In this document: piece after piece, positions 1 to 6,358 of the stretch
Numbering within the stretch: position 1 is the first letter of the stretch
Layout of the letters: the number at the start of each line of letters is the position of its first letter
Assembly (NCBI GenBank): GCA_030592355.1
Contig: JAUVJE010000038.1
Span: forward strand, 1 to 14,395
From: Clostridia bacterium
GTDB taxonomy: Bacteria > Bacillota > Clostridia > DUPQ01
Reading direction: 5' to 3'
DNA: 14,395 bases
Made by a program: the position numbers and the translations under genes
Notes under the pieces: model-generated
What the model was told of the DNA's origin: nothing
The model's database searches: none
What the model saw: the letters and a program-made list of their open reading frames with translations, nothing else

Positions 1-943
1 AGGGCAGCCTGAAAATATAACAAAATATGATATTACTGAGGCAAACCGGATAATTGAGGAATTTATGCTGCTTTGTAATGAAACAGTAGCTGAAAATTTC
101 GACTGGGATGATTTCCCATTTATTTTTAGGGTGCATGATAAACCGGATTCAGAAAAAATGGCCGGACTGAACACATTTCTTAAAAGTATTGGATTTAGTC
201 TGAAAAGTTCGGGTGATGTGCATCCTGCTGAATTGCAAAAGCTGATTGCACAGGTAAAAGGCAGTCCGATGGAGCATTTGGTTAATACTGTCATTCTCAG
301 ATCTCTTAAAAAAGCAGAATACACTCCCGTCAATAGAGGCCATTTTGGGTTGGCTTCTGAGCATTACTGCCATTTTACTTCGCCAATCAGAAGATATCCT
401 GATTTAATGGTGCATAGGTTAATCAAGAAAAAACTCAGCATCGGCGGTGAGATTAGTCCTCAAAACCCAAGACAAATGAATTTATTGACTGCTCATGTTT
501 TTTCAATATCACAATCCTCATCGGAAATGGAAAGGAAAGCTGAGAAAGCAGAACGCGATTTGGTAGATCACTATAAGGCTGCATATATGGAGAGACATAT
601 CGGGGATACTTTTACAGGTGTTGTATCAGGTGTAACTGGGTTCGGAATGTTTGTCGAGCTTGAGAATACTGTGGAAGGTCTTGTAAAGCTGGGCGATCTT
701 GACGGGTATTACATATTTGACAGGGATAATCACGCGCTTTATATGAAATCAGGACCGGGCAGATATACAATTGGTACGGTAGTGAAGGTCAGAGTAGTAT
801 CTGTAAATATTAATTTAGGCGAAGTTGATATGGTTGTAGTCAGGGAAAAAGGGCAGGGGAGTTCAAAAAAACGCAGTCATAATCCTAAAAGAAAATCAAA
901 TTATAAAGCAAAGTACAACACACATAAAAGGAAGCATAAATAA
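1..943 (+). CDS. rnr: Ribonuclease R, C-terminal part (5' truncated by window edge)
   Basis: The reading frame is open from base 2, so the gene starts outside the window; the ATG at 65 is internal. RNase R is a processive 3'-to-5' exoribonuclease that degrades structured RNA and takes part in tmRNA-linked mRNA decay. Visible here are the end of the RNB catalytic domain, including the family motif HFTSPIRRYPDL (about bases 371-406) that carries the conserved Arg near the active site, then an S1 RNA-binding domain (GDTFTGVVSGVTGFGMFVEL, about 603-662, running to about 840), then a Lys/Arg-rich tail of about 30 residues typical of RNase R and absent from RNase II. The catalytic Asp cluster would lie upstream of the window. 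smpB and ssrA, which often follow rnr, are not found next to it here. No oligo-U terminator is seen after the stop. Confidence 0.93.
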   Translation, partial: GQPENITKYDITEANRIIEEFMLLCNETVAENFDWDDFPFIFRVHDKPDSEKMAGLNTFLKSIGFSLKSSGDVHPAELQKLIAQVKGSPMEHLVNTVILRSLKKAEYTPVNRGHFGLASEHYCHFTSPIRRYPDLMVHRLIKKKLSIGGEISPQNPRQMNLLTAHVFSISQSSSEMERKAEKAERDLVDHYKAAYMERHIGDTFTGVVSGVTGFGMFVELENTVEGLVKLGDLDGYYIFDRDNHALYMKSGPGRYTIGTVVKVRVVSVNINLGEVDMVVVREKGQGSSKKRSHNPKRKSNYKAKYNTHKRKHK

Positions 944-972
944 TCCTATTTGATGTGTGTAATCTTACTGAT

Positions 973-1001
973 TTGACAGTATATTGTATCTTAGTTAAAA
1001 T
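973..1001 (+). promoter_or_regulatory. Sigma-A-type promoter of the ABC-F leader
   Basis: TTGACA at 973-978 matches the -35 consensus exactly. It is followed by a 17-nt spacer and TAAAAT at 996-1001, one mismatch from the -10 consensus. Transcription should start near 1007-1010, leaving an untranslated leader of about 370 nt before the ABC-F start codon. This is the best promoter match in the window. Confidence 0.75.
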
Positions 1002-1079
1002 GGGAGAGCATTACACAAGGGTAGTCAATTGTGTGATTGAATTGGAAATTTCATAAAATAACCGAGGGGAACAGGACAT

Positions 1080-1124
1080 ATGCTGATGAATAGCGCGTCC
1101 GGCTTCCGCTCCGAACAGAGATAG
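1080..1124 (+). CDS. Putative 14-residue leader peptide (uORF) upstream of the ABC-F gene
   Basis: ATG at 1080 opens a frame encoding MLMNSASGFRSEQR and ending at TAG 1122-1124. An in-frame ATG at 1086 would give a 12-residue version. Purine-rich Shine-Dalgarno candidates precede it: GAGGGG at 1064-1069 (10 nt before ATG 1080) and AGGA at 1073-1076 (9 nt before ATG 1086). The coding bases from 1098 onward are the 5' strand of the nested stem at 1098-1177, so a ribosome on this ORF would prevent that stem forming. This is the layout of stalling-based attenuation known for some ABC-F and methyltransferase resistance genes. The peptide resembles no leader I know. The ORF is short enough that chance is a real alternative. 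Confidence 0.45.
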   Translation: MLMNSASGFRSEQR

Positions 1125-1271
1125 CAAACTAAAATATGGTGAGCTTTGTCCGGAGCCTAAGCAAATAAGTAGCCGGAAACATTGAATACATACAAAGCGA
1201 AGCCGCAGAAATGATGGTCTGTGCGCTGTGTGTAAAATGTATCCGGGGAAAAGGTTATTTCAGTTGAAAAG

Positions 1272-1308
1272 AGCTGCGGACCGAATGTGTTCCCGCGGCT
1301 TATTTAAT
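1272..1308 (+). terminator. Candidate conditional terminator/attenuator hairpin
   Basis: AGCTGCGG (1272-1279) pairs with CCGCGGCT (1293-1300) over 8 bp with one G-U pair, enclosing a 13-nt loop. The bases that follow, TATTTAAT, are U-rich but broken by A, so termination would be weak or factor-assisted. The 5' arm can instead pair with CCGCAG at 1203-1208, giving a plausible antiterminator. The hairpin lies inside the leader, 77 nt before the ABC-F start codon. Confidence 0.35.
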
Positions 1309-1376
1309 GTCAAGGATAACGGTAAAACCAAGCGTATGGCGCAAGGCTCGCCTCAGCAATAACAGCGGAGGATATT

Positions 1377-3311
1377 ATGAGCGTAATTACAGTAGAGAAT
1401 ATAAAAAAGAAATATGCAGAGAGGGCGGTTCTTGACGGAATTAGTTTAACTGTGCAAAAAAACGAGAGGGTGGCACTTGTAGGAAGCAATGGTTCGGGAA
1501 AGACAACCCTTTTGAAAATCATCATGGGTATTGAAAATGCCGATAGCGGAAGGGTAGTAGTTCCAAAGGCTTTGAAGACAGGATATATATCCCAAAGTTT
1601 TACGGATTTCTATAATGAAGAAGCAGATGAAATGACGGCAACAGCTGTTGCTGAAATTGATAATATGGAAAAAGATTTGCGCAGTCTTGAAGACGCCATA
1701 TCTAAATCAATACCTGATAGCGATGAACAAAAAAGGCTTATGTCCGGATATGCCGGACTCACCGATAGGTTTGAAGCAATGGATGGCTATTCCTTTGAAA
1801 AAATGATGCAGTCGGCGCTTAACGGGCTGGGACTGAACCGAGAATCACTTAAAGTGCCGTTGTCCAAACTCAGCGGCGGTGAAAAACTCAGGGTTCTCCT
1901 GGCGAGGGTTGTAATTTCGAGGCCGGATGTTCTTATTCTTGATGAGCCGACCAACCATCTGGATATCCGGGCTTTGGAGTGGCTGGAAAAGTATCTTCTT
2001 AATTTCAAAGGCGGAGTGCTTTTGGTATCTCATGACAGGTATTTTCTCGATAAAGTTTCTACGAGGGTAATTGAACTTGAATTCGGCACTGTCAGGGGAA
2101 TGAGAAGCAGCTACACAGAATATCTGGAGCAGAAAAAAATACTGAAGGATTTCAGCCATAAGAAACAAAAAGATATTGAAAGACAGATAAGGAATGAGAA
2201 AAAAGTCGTGCAGACCCTCAGGCATCAAAGAAAGATATCCGCATTTAACAGCAGACTCAAGAAAATAAATAAACTTGAAGATAAACTTCAGGATGTAAAG
2301 AAAGAGGGAGCAACCCTGCACCTTGGAAGGATACCGTCCGCTGCAATAAATATGGGCCATCATGTGCATGTCAGTGCTGAGGCGGCCTTTGCAGAAGGTC
2401 TTGGCAAACGCTTTGGCAATAGGGTTCTGTTTGAAAATGCAGATTTCATGATTAAGGGCGGGGAAAAAGTAGGTATAATCGGTGACAACGGGACCGGTAA
2501 AACAACTCTTCTAAATATTCTTTCTGGCAGGGACACTGATTTTACAGGTAAAGCTGCCATAGGGAATTGGATTAAATATGGATTTATTACCCAGGACATA
2601 GTTTTTGATGACAATTCCATGACTGTCCTTGAAAAAATAATCATGGAAGCTAAAATTGCGGATTATGGCGATATGACGGTTAGACAGGCATTGGAATATG
2701 CAGCTCACTATAAATTCTACGGAGATGAGACTGCGAAGAAACTGTCAGTCTTGAGCGGAGGCGAAAAATCCCGATTAGCGCTTGCTGTGGTGATGCTGTC
2801 AAAACCCAACTGCCTTGTAATGGATGAACCCACCAACCATCTTGATATTTATACGAGGGAAATTATGGAAGGCGCTTTTGAGGAATTCAAGGGAACTATA
2901 ATTGCGATTTCACATGACAGATATTTTCTTAATAATTGTGTTACCCGAATATTAGCTATCGAGGACAGGGGAATCAATGTTATTGAGGGCAATTACAATC
3001 ATTATCTAAATCTGAAAAATCCCGAACCGATACCGGAAATTAAACCTGCCGCTGATATTAAAAGGGAAAAATATGTAAGGCATATGGAAATTCAAAAACA
3101 AAAGCACCTAAAGCAATCAAAAGAGGGAAGGACAAGAAAACTTGCTGTTCTTGAAACACAGATTGAGAGCCTTGAGGGTTATAAAGAAAAATTTGAGAGA
3201 AGTATTGGCGAAAATACCACTTATGAAGCATATCAAGAGTATCAGGGAAAGATAGAAAAGTTAGAGAATTTCTATACAAAATGGGAAAAACTGAATGATA
3301 AAACCGACTAA
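1377..3311 (+). CDS. ABC-F family ribosome-associated ATPase (YdiF/Uup-like)
   Basis: This is a 644-residue cytoplasmic protein with two ABC ATPase domains and no membrane segments, the hallmark of ABC-F. Domain 1 has Walker A GSNGSGKT (36-43), signature LSGGE (165-169), Walker B with DEPTNHLD (189-196) and a SHDRYFL switch. A charged helical linker (about 240-320) follows. Domain 2 has Walker A GDNGTGKT (369-376), signature LSGGE (459-463), Walker B MDEPTNHLD (from 482) and a second SHDRYFL. The C-terminus from about residue 560 is a Lys/Glu-rich coiled coil as in Uup and YdiF. ABC-F proteins bind the ribosomal E site and either rescue stalled translation or displace ribosome-targeting antibiotics. 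The start is ATG 1377 with GGAGG at 1367-1371, 5 nt upstream. The long leader with its own promoter suggests regulated expression. Sequence alone does not separate a housekeeping factor from a resistance factor. Confidence 0.93.
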   Translation: MSVITVENIKKKYAERAVLDGISLTVQKNERVALVGSNGSGKTTLLKIIMGIENADSGRVVVPKALKTGYISQSFTDFYNEEADEMTATAVAEIDNMEKDLRSLEDAISKSIPDSDEQKRLMSGYAGLTDRFEAMDGYSFEKMMQSALNGLGLNRESLKVPLSKLSGGEKLRVLLARVVISRPDVLILDEPTNHLDIRALEWLEKYLLNFKGGVLLVSHDRYFLDKVSTRVIELEFGTVRGMRSSYTEYLEQKKILKDFSHKKQKDIERQIRNEKKVVQTLRHQRKISAFNSRLKKINKLEDKLQDVKKEGATLHLGRIPSAAINMGHHVHVSAEAAFAEGLGKRFGNRVLFENADFMIKGGEKVGIIGDNGTGKTTLLNILSGRDTDFTGKAAIGNWIKYGFITQDIVFDDNSMTVLEKIIMEAKIADYGDMTVRQALEYAAHYKFYGDETAKKLSVLSGGEKSRLALAVVMLSKPNCLVMDEPTNHLDIYTREIMEGAFEEFKGTIIAISHDRYFLNNCVTRILAIEDRGINVIEGNYNHYLNLKNPEPIPEIKPAADIKREKYVRHMEIQKQKHLKQSKEGRTRKLAVLETQIESLEGYKEKFERSIGENTTYEAYQEYQGKIEKLENFYTKWEKLNDKTD

Positions 3312-3334
3312 CCGTTCTATTAATAATAAATTAA

Positions 3335-3388
3335 TTTGTGAACACCCTTCGGGTAATTGTTAAATTTTTTGTGAACACCCTTCGGGTA
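3335..3388 (+). repeat. Two-copy 21-bp direct repeat containing a hairpin core
   Basis: An identical 21-base unit occurs at 3335-3355 and 3368-3388, with starts 33 nt apart. Each unit carries the core ACCC-TTC-GGGT. The second copy extends into a longer near-palindrome (3371-3393): GTGAA pairs with TTCAC, then a C-A mismatch, then ACCC with GGGT. The unit lies between the convergent ABC-F and cytochrome/FMN genes. It could be a duplicated terminator or a small dispersed repeat family; only these two copies are visible. Confidence 0.8.
3341..3370 (+). terminator. Probable intrinsic terminator of the ABC-F transcript
   Basis: AAC/GTT and ACCC/GGGT arms around a TTC loop (3341-3361, with a 4-nt bulge at 3355-3358) are followed by AAA and six T residues at 3365-3370. 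The stem is short, so efficiency is uncertain. The hairpin at 3371-3393 just downstream may add to it, but it has no T tract on either strand. Confidence 0.5.
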
Positions 3389-3414
3389 TTCACAAACATG
3401 CTGAATTATTTTTA

Positions 3415-4278
3415 TTAATTACGTTTGCCGGATAAGATCATATTCTCAGGTATAGTTCCGCTTACAAGAGCCTGGGATAATGCATCGCGAACAGCGTTGA
3501 CTATACCAACCGACGTGTATGTGGCACCGGTTATTGTGTCGACTTCCGTGTCCTGAGATTCAATTATCCTATTAGGTATTACTAAAACGGGTGCACTCCA
3601 GAATTTTGAATTCACTTCATTGTGTTCTGTAACTTCTATAATAGTGATTTCATTGTCTTTAATTGTAACGCTGACAACCAATCCCGGTTTATAACCCGTT
3701 GCTTCCCCGGTATAAGTCCCGTCTTTATAAATATTGCCCTCAATCGGTTTTGCGGTTGGATCAGGTGTCGCTGATTCGGGTGTAACGTGCTTTTCTTGTG
3801 ATTTAGGTGATGATGTCGGGCTGCCGGGAGGTTCAGTTGTTTCAATTATTTCTACAGAGGGACCCGGTCCCATTGCTTTAAATACCTGTATGCCGCCTAC
3901 ATCCACAACATGGATTACTATTGTGAAAAGGAAAAAAACAACCAAAACCCGGTGGTAGTAAATCCAACCTTTTCGCTTCGCTAGTTTTTTTCTGAGCATC
4001 CAGCTAATCCCAAGCAGTATTGATATTATCCACAGAGCGGTTCCCCAGTTTATCGAGAAAAGCACTTCAGTCGAGAAAATACCATGTACGAGTCCTGTAA
4101 TGAGCAGTATGATGCCGACCTCTTTATGATACATCCGCACTTTTTTGTTCAGTTTTATGAAAAAAGTCCTTTTCGAAGGGAATTCAATAAATGCTTTTTT
4201 AGTTATATATGAAACTGAAAGGAATAATGCCAATAATACAGATATCCATGCCAGTCCGAAATTTAAAAATACTTCCAA
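3415..4278 (-). CDS. Membrane cytochrome-b-like (ferric-reductase-like) domain fused to an FMN-binding domain
   Basis: This is a 287-residue protein in three parts. Residues 1-130 form about four hydrophobic helices (roughly 8-25, 53-72, 77-95, 107-125). They carry two His pairs of equal spacing, His51/His65 and His109/His123, the arrangement that binds b-type haem in ferric-reductase-like membrane domains. Residues 138-182 are a Pro/Ser/Thr-rich linker. Residues 184-275 match the small FMN-binding domain, with YKDGTYTGEATGYKPGL near its start and DTITGATYTS at 247-256, the motif class in which ApbE attaches FMN to a Thr. It probably carries electrons across or along the membrane to the flavin domain; the partner is unknown. 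The start is TTG at 4276-4278 with AAGGAG 8 nt upstream; the only nearby ATG runs straight into a stop. The gene stands alone, convergent with the ABC-F gene. Haem binding and flavinylation are inferred. Confidence 0.8.
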   Translation of the reverse strand: MEVFLNFGLAWISVLLALFLSVSYITKKAFIEFPSKRTFFIKLNKKVRMYHKEVGIILLITGLVHGIFSTEVLFSINWGTALWIISILLGISWMLRKKLAKRKGWIYYHRVLVVFFLFTIVIHVVDVGGIQVFKAMGPGPSVEIIETTEPPGSPTSSPKSQEKHVTPESATPDPTAKPIEGNIYKDGTYTGEATGYKPGLVVSVTIKDNEITIIEVTEHNEVNSKFWSAPVLVIPNRIIESQDTEVDTITGATYTSVGIVNAVRDALSQALVSGTIPENMILSGKRN

Positions 4279-4302
4279 TGCTGTTACTCCTTCATCTGCT
4301 TA

Positions 4303-4308
4303 ATTATA
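4303..4308 (-). promoter_or_regulatory. Candidate -10 box for the cytochrome/FMN gene
   Basis: Read on the minus strand this is a perfect TATAAT, about 24 nt upstream of the TTG start. The region 17 nt further upstream has no clear TTGACA, so the promoter call rests on the -10 box and its position. Confidence 0.4.
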
Positions 4309-4388
4309 TACCCAAGTTTGCACCATGTAGCTTAAAATAACCTTAAATATATTTTTGTTTTAGTTATTAATGGTTTTTGGGTGTATGG

Positions 4389-4394
4389 TAAAAT
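4389..4394 (+). promoter_or_regulatory. Candidate -10 box for the serine peptidase gene
   Basis: TAAAAT lies 31 nt before the ATG at 4426, suitable for a start near 4401 and a 25-nt leader. The -35 region (around 4366-4371, ATTAAT) is a poor match. Together with the minus-strand box at 4303-4308 it makes the AT-rich 4279-4425 interval a divergent promoter region. Confidence 0.4.
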
Positions 4395-4425
4395 AGAATT
4401 GAACGAAGAAAACGAGGGGGAAAAT

Positions 4426-5301
4426 ATGTTTGCGAACGCATATGAAATAGCCAGAAAGTTTACGATGCCCGTTATCATATCTTTAAGATACTATTCAGGA
4501 AAAGTTAATTGCAGCTGCGGAGCCTTTATAGTTTTAAACGATGAAGGGTGGATACTGACAACAGCCCATATATTTAATTCTTATTTGCAGTATGGCCAGC
4601 ATAAGAAACAAATGCAGAAATATGAGGAAGAAAAGAAAGCCATAATGGAAAATCCCGGTTATGACCAAAAACAAAAGAAAAAAAGAATAGCACATCTAAA
4701 AATCTATCCCGGATGGATATTGAACCATTCATTCTGGTGGGGTATGGATGGTGCTATATTAGACAATATAAAAATTCTCAAAGAAGGCGACATCATGGTC
4801 GGACAACTAAAGCCTTTTGATAAGACTAAATTCAGGGAGTATCCTCGTTTTATGAATCCTGTGAACATGAAAATAGCAACCAGCTTGTGTAAATTGGGGT
4901 ATCCATTCCACAGAATAGAAGCTCATTTTGATGAAGATAAACATAGATTTGAAATTAAAAAGGAAATGATTCCGACTTACCCATATCCGATTGAAGGGAT
5001 TTACACCAGAGAATTGTTTAAAGGCATTACAGAGGATGGTAAATACAGGATGTCATTCCTTGAAACATCAACTCCGGGGTTAATGGGCCAAAGCGGAGGG
5101 CCGATTTTTGACACAAACGGAGTGGTATGGGCTGTACAAAGCAGGACATTGCACCATCCGCTTGGATTCAGTCCGAAAATAGTAACTAATGGAAAAGAAA
5201 TTGTTGAAAACCAGTTTCTCAATGTAGGGGTCGGAATTCACTCTGGATTAATCAGACAATTTTTGAAGAATAATGATATTAAATTTGAATCAGCAGACTG
5301 A
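4426..5301 (+). CDS. Trypsin-like serine peptidase without signal peptide
   Basis: This 291-residue protein has a chymotrypsin/HtrA-type triad: His48 in LTTAHIF, Asp108 in WGMDGAIL (Asp113 is an alternative), and Ser223 in GQSGGPIFD, the GxSGGP motif. No signal peptide or membrane segment is visible and no PDZ domain follows, so it differs from HtrA/DegP and is probably cytoplasmic. Residues 56-90, right after the catalytic His, are a highly charged Lys/Glu/Gln insertion. I chose ATG 4426 because GAGGGGG (4414-4420) lies 5 nt upstream. The frame is also open back to a GTG at 4381, but that codon lacks a ribosome site and lies upstream of the candidate -10 box. It seems monocistronic. The substrate is unknown; regulated proteolysis or stress defence are possibilities only. 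Confidence 0.75.
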   Translation: MFANAYEIARKFTMPVIISLRYYSGKVNCSCGAFIVLNDEGWILTTAHIFNSYLQYGQHKKQMQKYEEEKKAIMENPGYDQKQKKKRIAHLKIYPGWILNHSFWWGMDGAILDNIKILKEGDIMVGQLKPFDKTKFREYPRFMNPVNMKIATSLCKLGYPFHRIEAHFDEDKHRFEIKKEMIPTYPYPIEGIYTRELFKGITEDGKYRMSFLETSTPGLMGQSGGPIFDTNGVVWAVQSRTLHHPLGFSPKIVTNGKEIVENQFLNVGVGIHSGLIRQFLKNNDIKFESAD

Positions 5302-5401
5302 TGAGCTTAACTAATCAATATTCAACAGTAATTTGTACTGATGACTTTATTTTAATAATATTATTATGTAGAATAGACATAATTAATGAGAGGTGTGAAA
5401 T

Positions 5402-6358
5402 ATGCTGAAAAACTGGTTGAATTGCGATATGCCCGTTATTGCCGATAAGTTGGAAAAACTTAACGACGTCTACTATTTCAAAGAAAAAACAATAGGATTC
5501 GCCGGCAAGGAAAAGGTCCGTGGCGTGCTCCACTGCCTGCGTGCGGCGTTGTTTCCGGGAGTATTTGAAAAAATGCCCATTGATGAGAAACACATTAATG
5601 TCGATATAGTTAACAATATCCGTACAGCGGCCTTTGAGTTGGCGGACTTGGTTGAGAATGCTTTTAAAAATGAATGCTCTGATGAAGAGCTGAAGGAATC
5701 CGGATGTGTCAGATGTAAGGAAAAGGCATTTTTGATTGTGAAGGATTTAATCGAGAAACTTCCTGAAATAAGGAGAGTTCTTCATACGGATATTGAAGCT
5801 GCATTCAGAGGAGATCCGGCGGCGAAATCAAATGAAGAAATACTATTGAGTTATCCATCGGTGGAAGCTATGAGCATTCATAGGATGGCACATGAATTAT
5901 ACCAGGCAGAAGTTCCCATGATACCAAGGATTATGAGCGAGTATTCACATTATCTTACAGGAATAGACATTCATCCGGGAGCTTCTATCGGAGAGAACTT
6001 TTTTATTGACCACGGAACTGGTGTGGTTATTGGTGAGACATGTACAATCGGAAAAGGCGTTAAGCTTTATCAGGGGGTAACATTGGGTGCAAGAAGTTTT
6101 CCCCTTGATGAGGAAGGACATCCGATTAAGGGGATAAAAAGGCATCCGGACATTGAGGATAATGTTGTTATTTATTCAGGGGCGTCAATATTAGGTGGAA
6201 ATACTGTTATTGGGCATGATTCCATAATCGGTGGAAATTTATGGCTGACGCACTCTGTCCCGCCTTATTCCAAGGTATATAATTCGCAACCGAAGCCAAC
6301 AGTTAAATCTCCCAATGGCGACAGAATAATATATTCGGACCCGGAGGAAGAATTTTGA
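5402..6358 (+). CDS. cysE: Serine O-acetyltransferase
   Basis: The product transfers acetyl from acetyl-CoA to L-serine, giving O-acetylserine for cysteine synthesis. The 318-residue protein has an N-terminal helical region (about 1-180) and a C-terminal left-handed beta-helix of hexapeptide repeats from about residue 188 (GIDIHPGASIGENFFIDHGTG, then VVIGETCTIGKGVKLYQGVT). His191 in the IHPGA motif and His248 in RHPD match conserved CysE active-site-region histidines. It is longer than E. coli CysE (273 residues), mostly through the N-terminal region; this fits the long EpsC-like form seen in many anaerobes. The ribosome site GAGAGGTG (5388-5395) precedes ATG 5402. No cysK lies nearby. Instead the stop codon overlaps the TTG start of the next ABC transporter gene, implying translational coupling. 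A weak promoter (TTGTAC 5333-5338, TAATAT 5356-5361) may lie upstream. Confidence 0.9.
   Translation: MLKNWLNCDMPVIADKLEKLNDVYYFKEKTIGFAGKEKVRGVLHCLRAALFPGVFEKMPIDEKHINVDIVNNIRTAAFELADLVENAFKNECSDEELKESGCVRCKEKAFLIVKDLIEKLPEIRRVLHTDIEAAFRGDPAAKSNEEILLSYPSVEAMSIHRMAHELYQAEVPMIPRIMSEYSHYLTGIDIHPGASIGENFFIDHGTGVVIGETCTIGKGVKLYQGVTLGARSFPLDEEGHPIKGIKRHPDIEDNVVIYSGASILGGNTVIGHDSIIGGNLWLTHSVPPYSKVYNSQPKPTVKSPNGDRIIYSDPEEEF

Larger units (their letters stand above)
1008..1376 (+). ncRNA. Long structured 5' leader, candidate attenuator of the ABC-F gene
   Basis: The 433-nt gap between RNase R and the ABC-F gene is mostly this predicted transcript. By eye it holds a 5' hairpin ACACAA/TTGTGT (1013-1018 with 1029-1034). 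A nested long stem follows: TCCGGCT 1098-1104 with AGCCGGA 1171-1177, enclosing GCTCCG 1108-1113 with CGGAGC 1151-1156, one A-C mismatch, then ACAGAG 1115-1120 with CTTTGT 1144-1149. Next are ATACAT/ATGTAT (1186-1191 with 1237-1242), an inner stem at 1204-1209 with 1218-1225 that has one bulged base, and a GC-rich hairpin at 1272-1300. CCGCAG at 1203-1208 can also pair with CTGCGG at 1274-1279, which would exclude that last hairpin. I recognise no known riboswitch, tmRNA, SRP, RNase P or 6S signature. A cis-regulatory leader is favoured because of the upstream ORF and the adjacent gene; a separate trans-acting RNA is possible. Confidence 0.55.

Noticed and set aside
1211..1267. Second small ORF in the leader (ATG 1211, 18 codons)
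   Set aside because: It has no recognisable Shine-Dalgarno, so it is probably a chance frame.
1271..1301. Group II intron domain V
   Set aside because: The AGC-containing stem has a passing likeness, but the GAAA tetraloop is missing, the bulge is on the wrong side, and no intron-encoded protein or clear boundaries are present.
1008..1376. tmRNA (ssrA), often found downstream of rnr
   Set aside because: No tRNA-like 5' end with a TTCGA loop, no T-arm followed by CCA, and no tag sequence ending in LAA were found in this interval.
1845..2369. Antisense open frame of 174 codons within the ABC-F gene
   Set aside because: It lies opposite a well-supported gene, has no family motif, and its composition follows from the sense coding strand.
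3335..3388. CRISPR array
   Set aside because: Only two copies, a 12-nt spacer and no cas genes; the repeats look like terminator-type hairpins.
4381..4425. Fifteen-codon extension of the serine peptidase from GTG 4381
   Set aside because: It overlaps the probable -10 box and lacks a ribosome site, while ATG 4426 has a very strong one.
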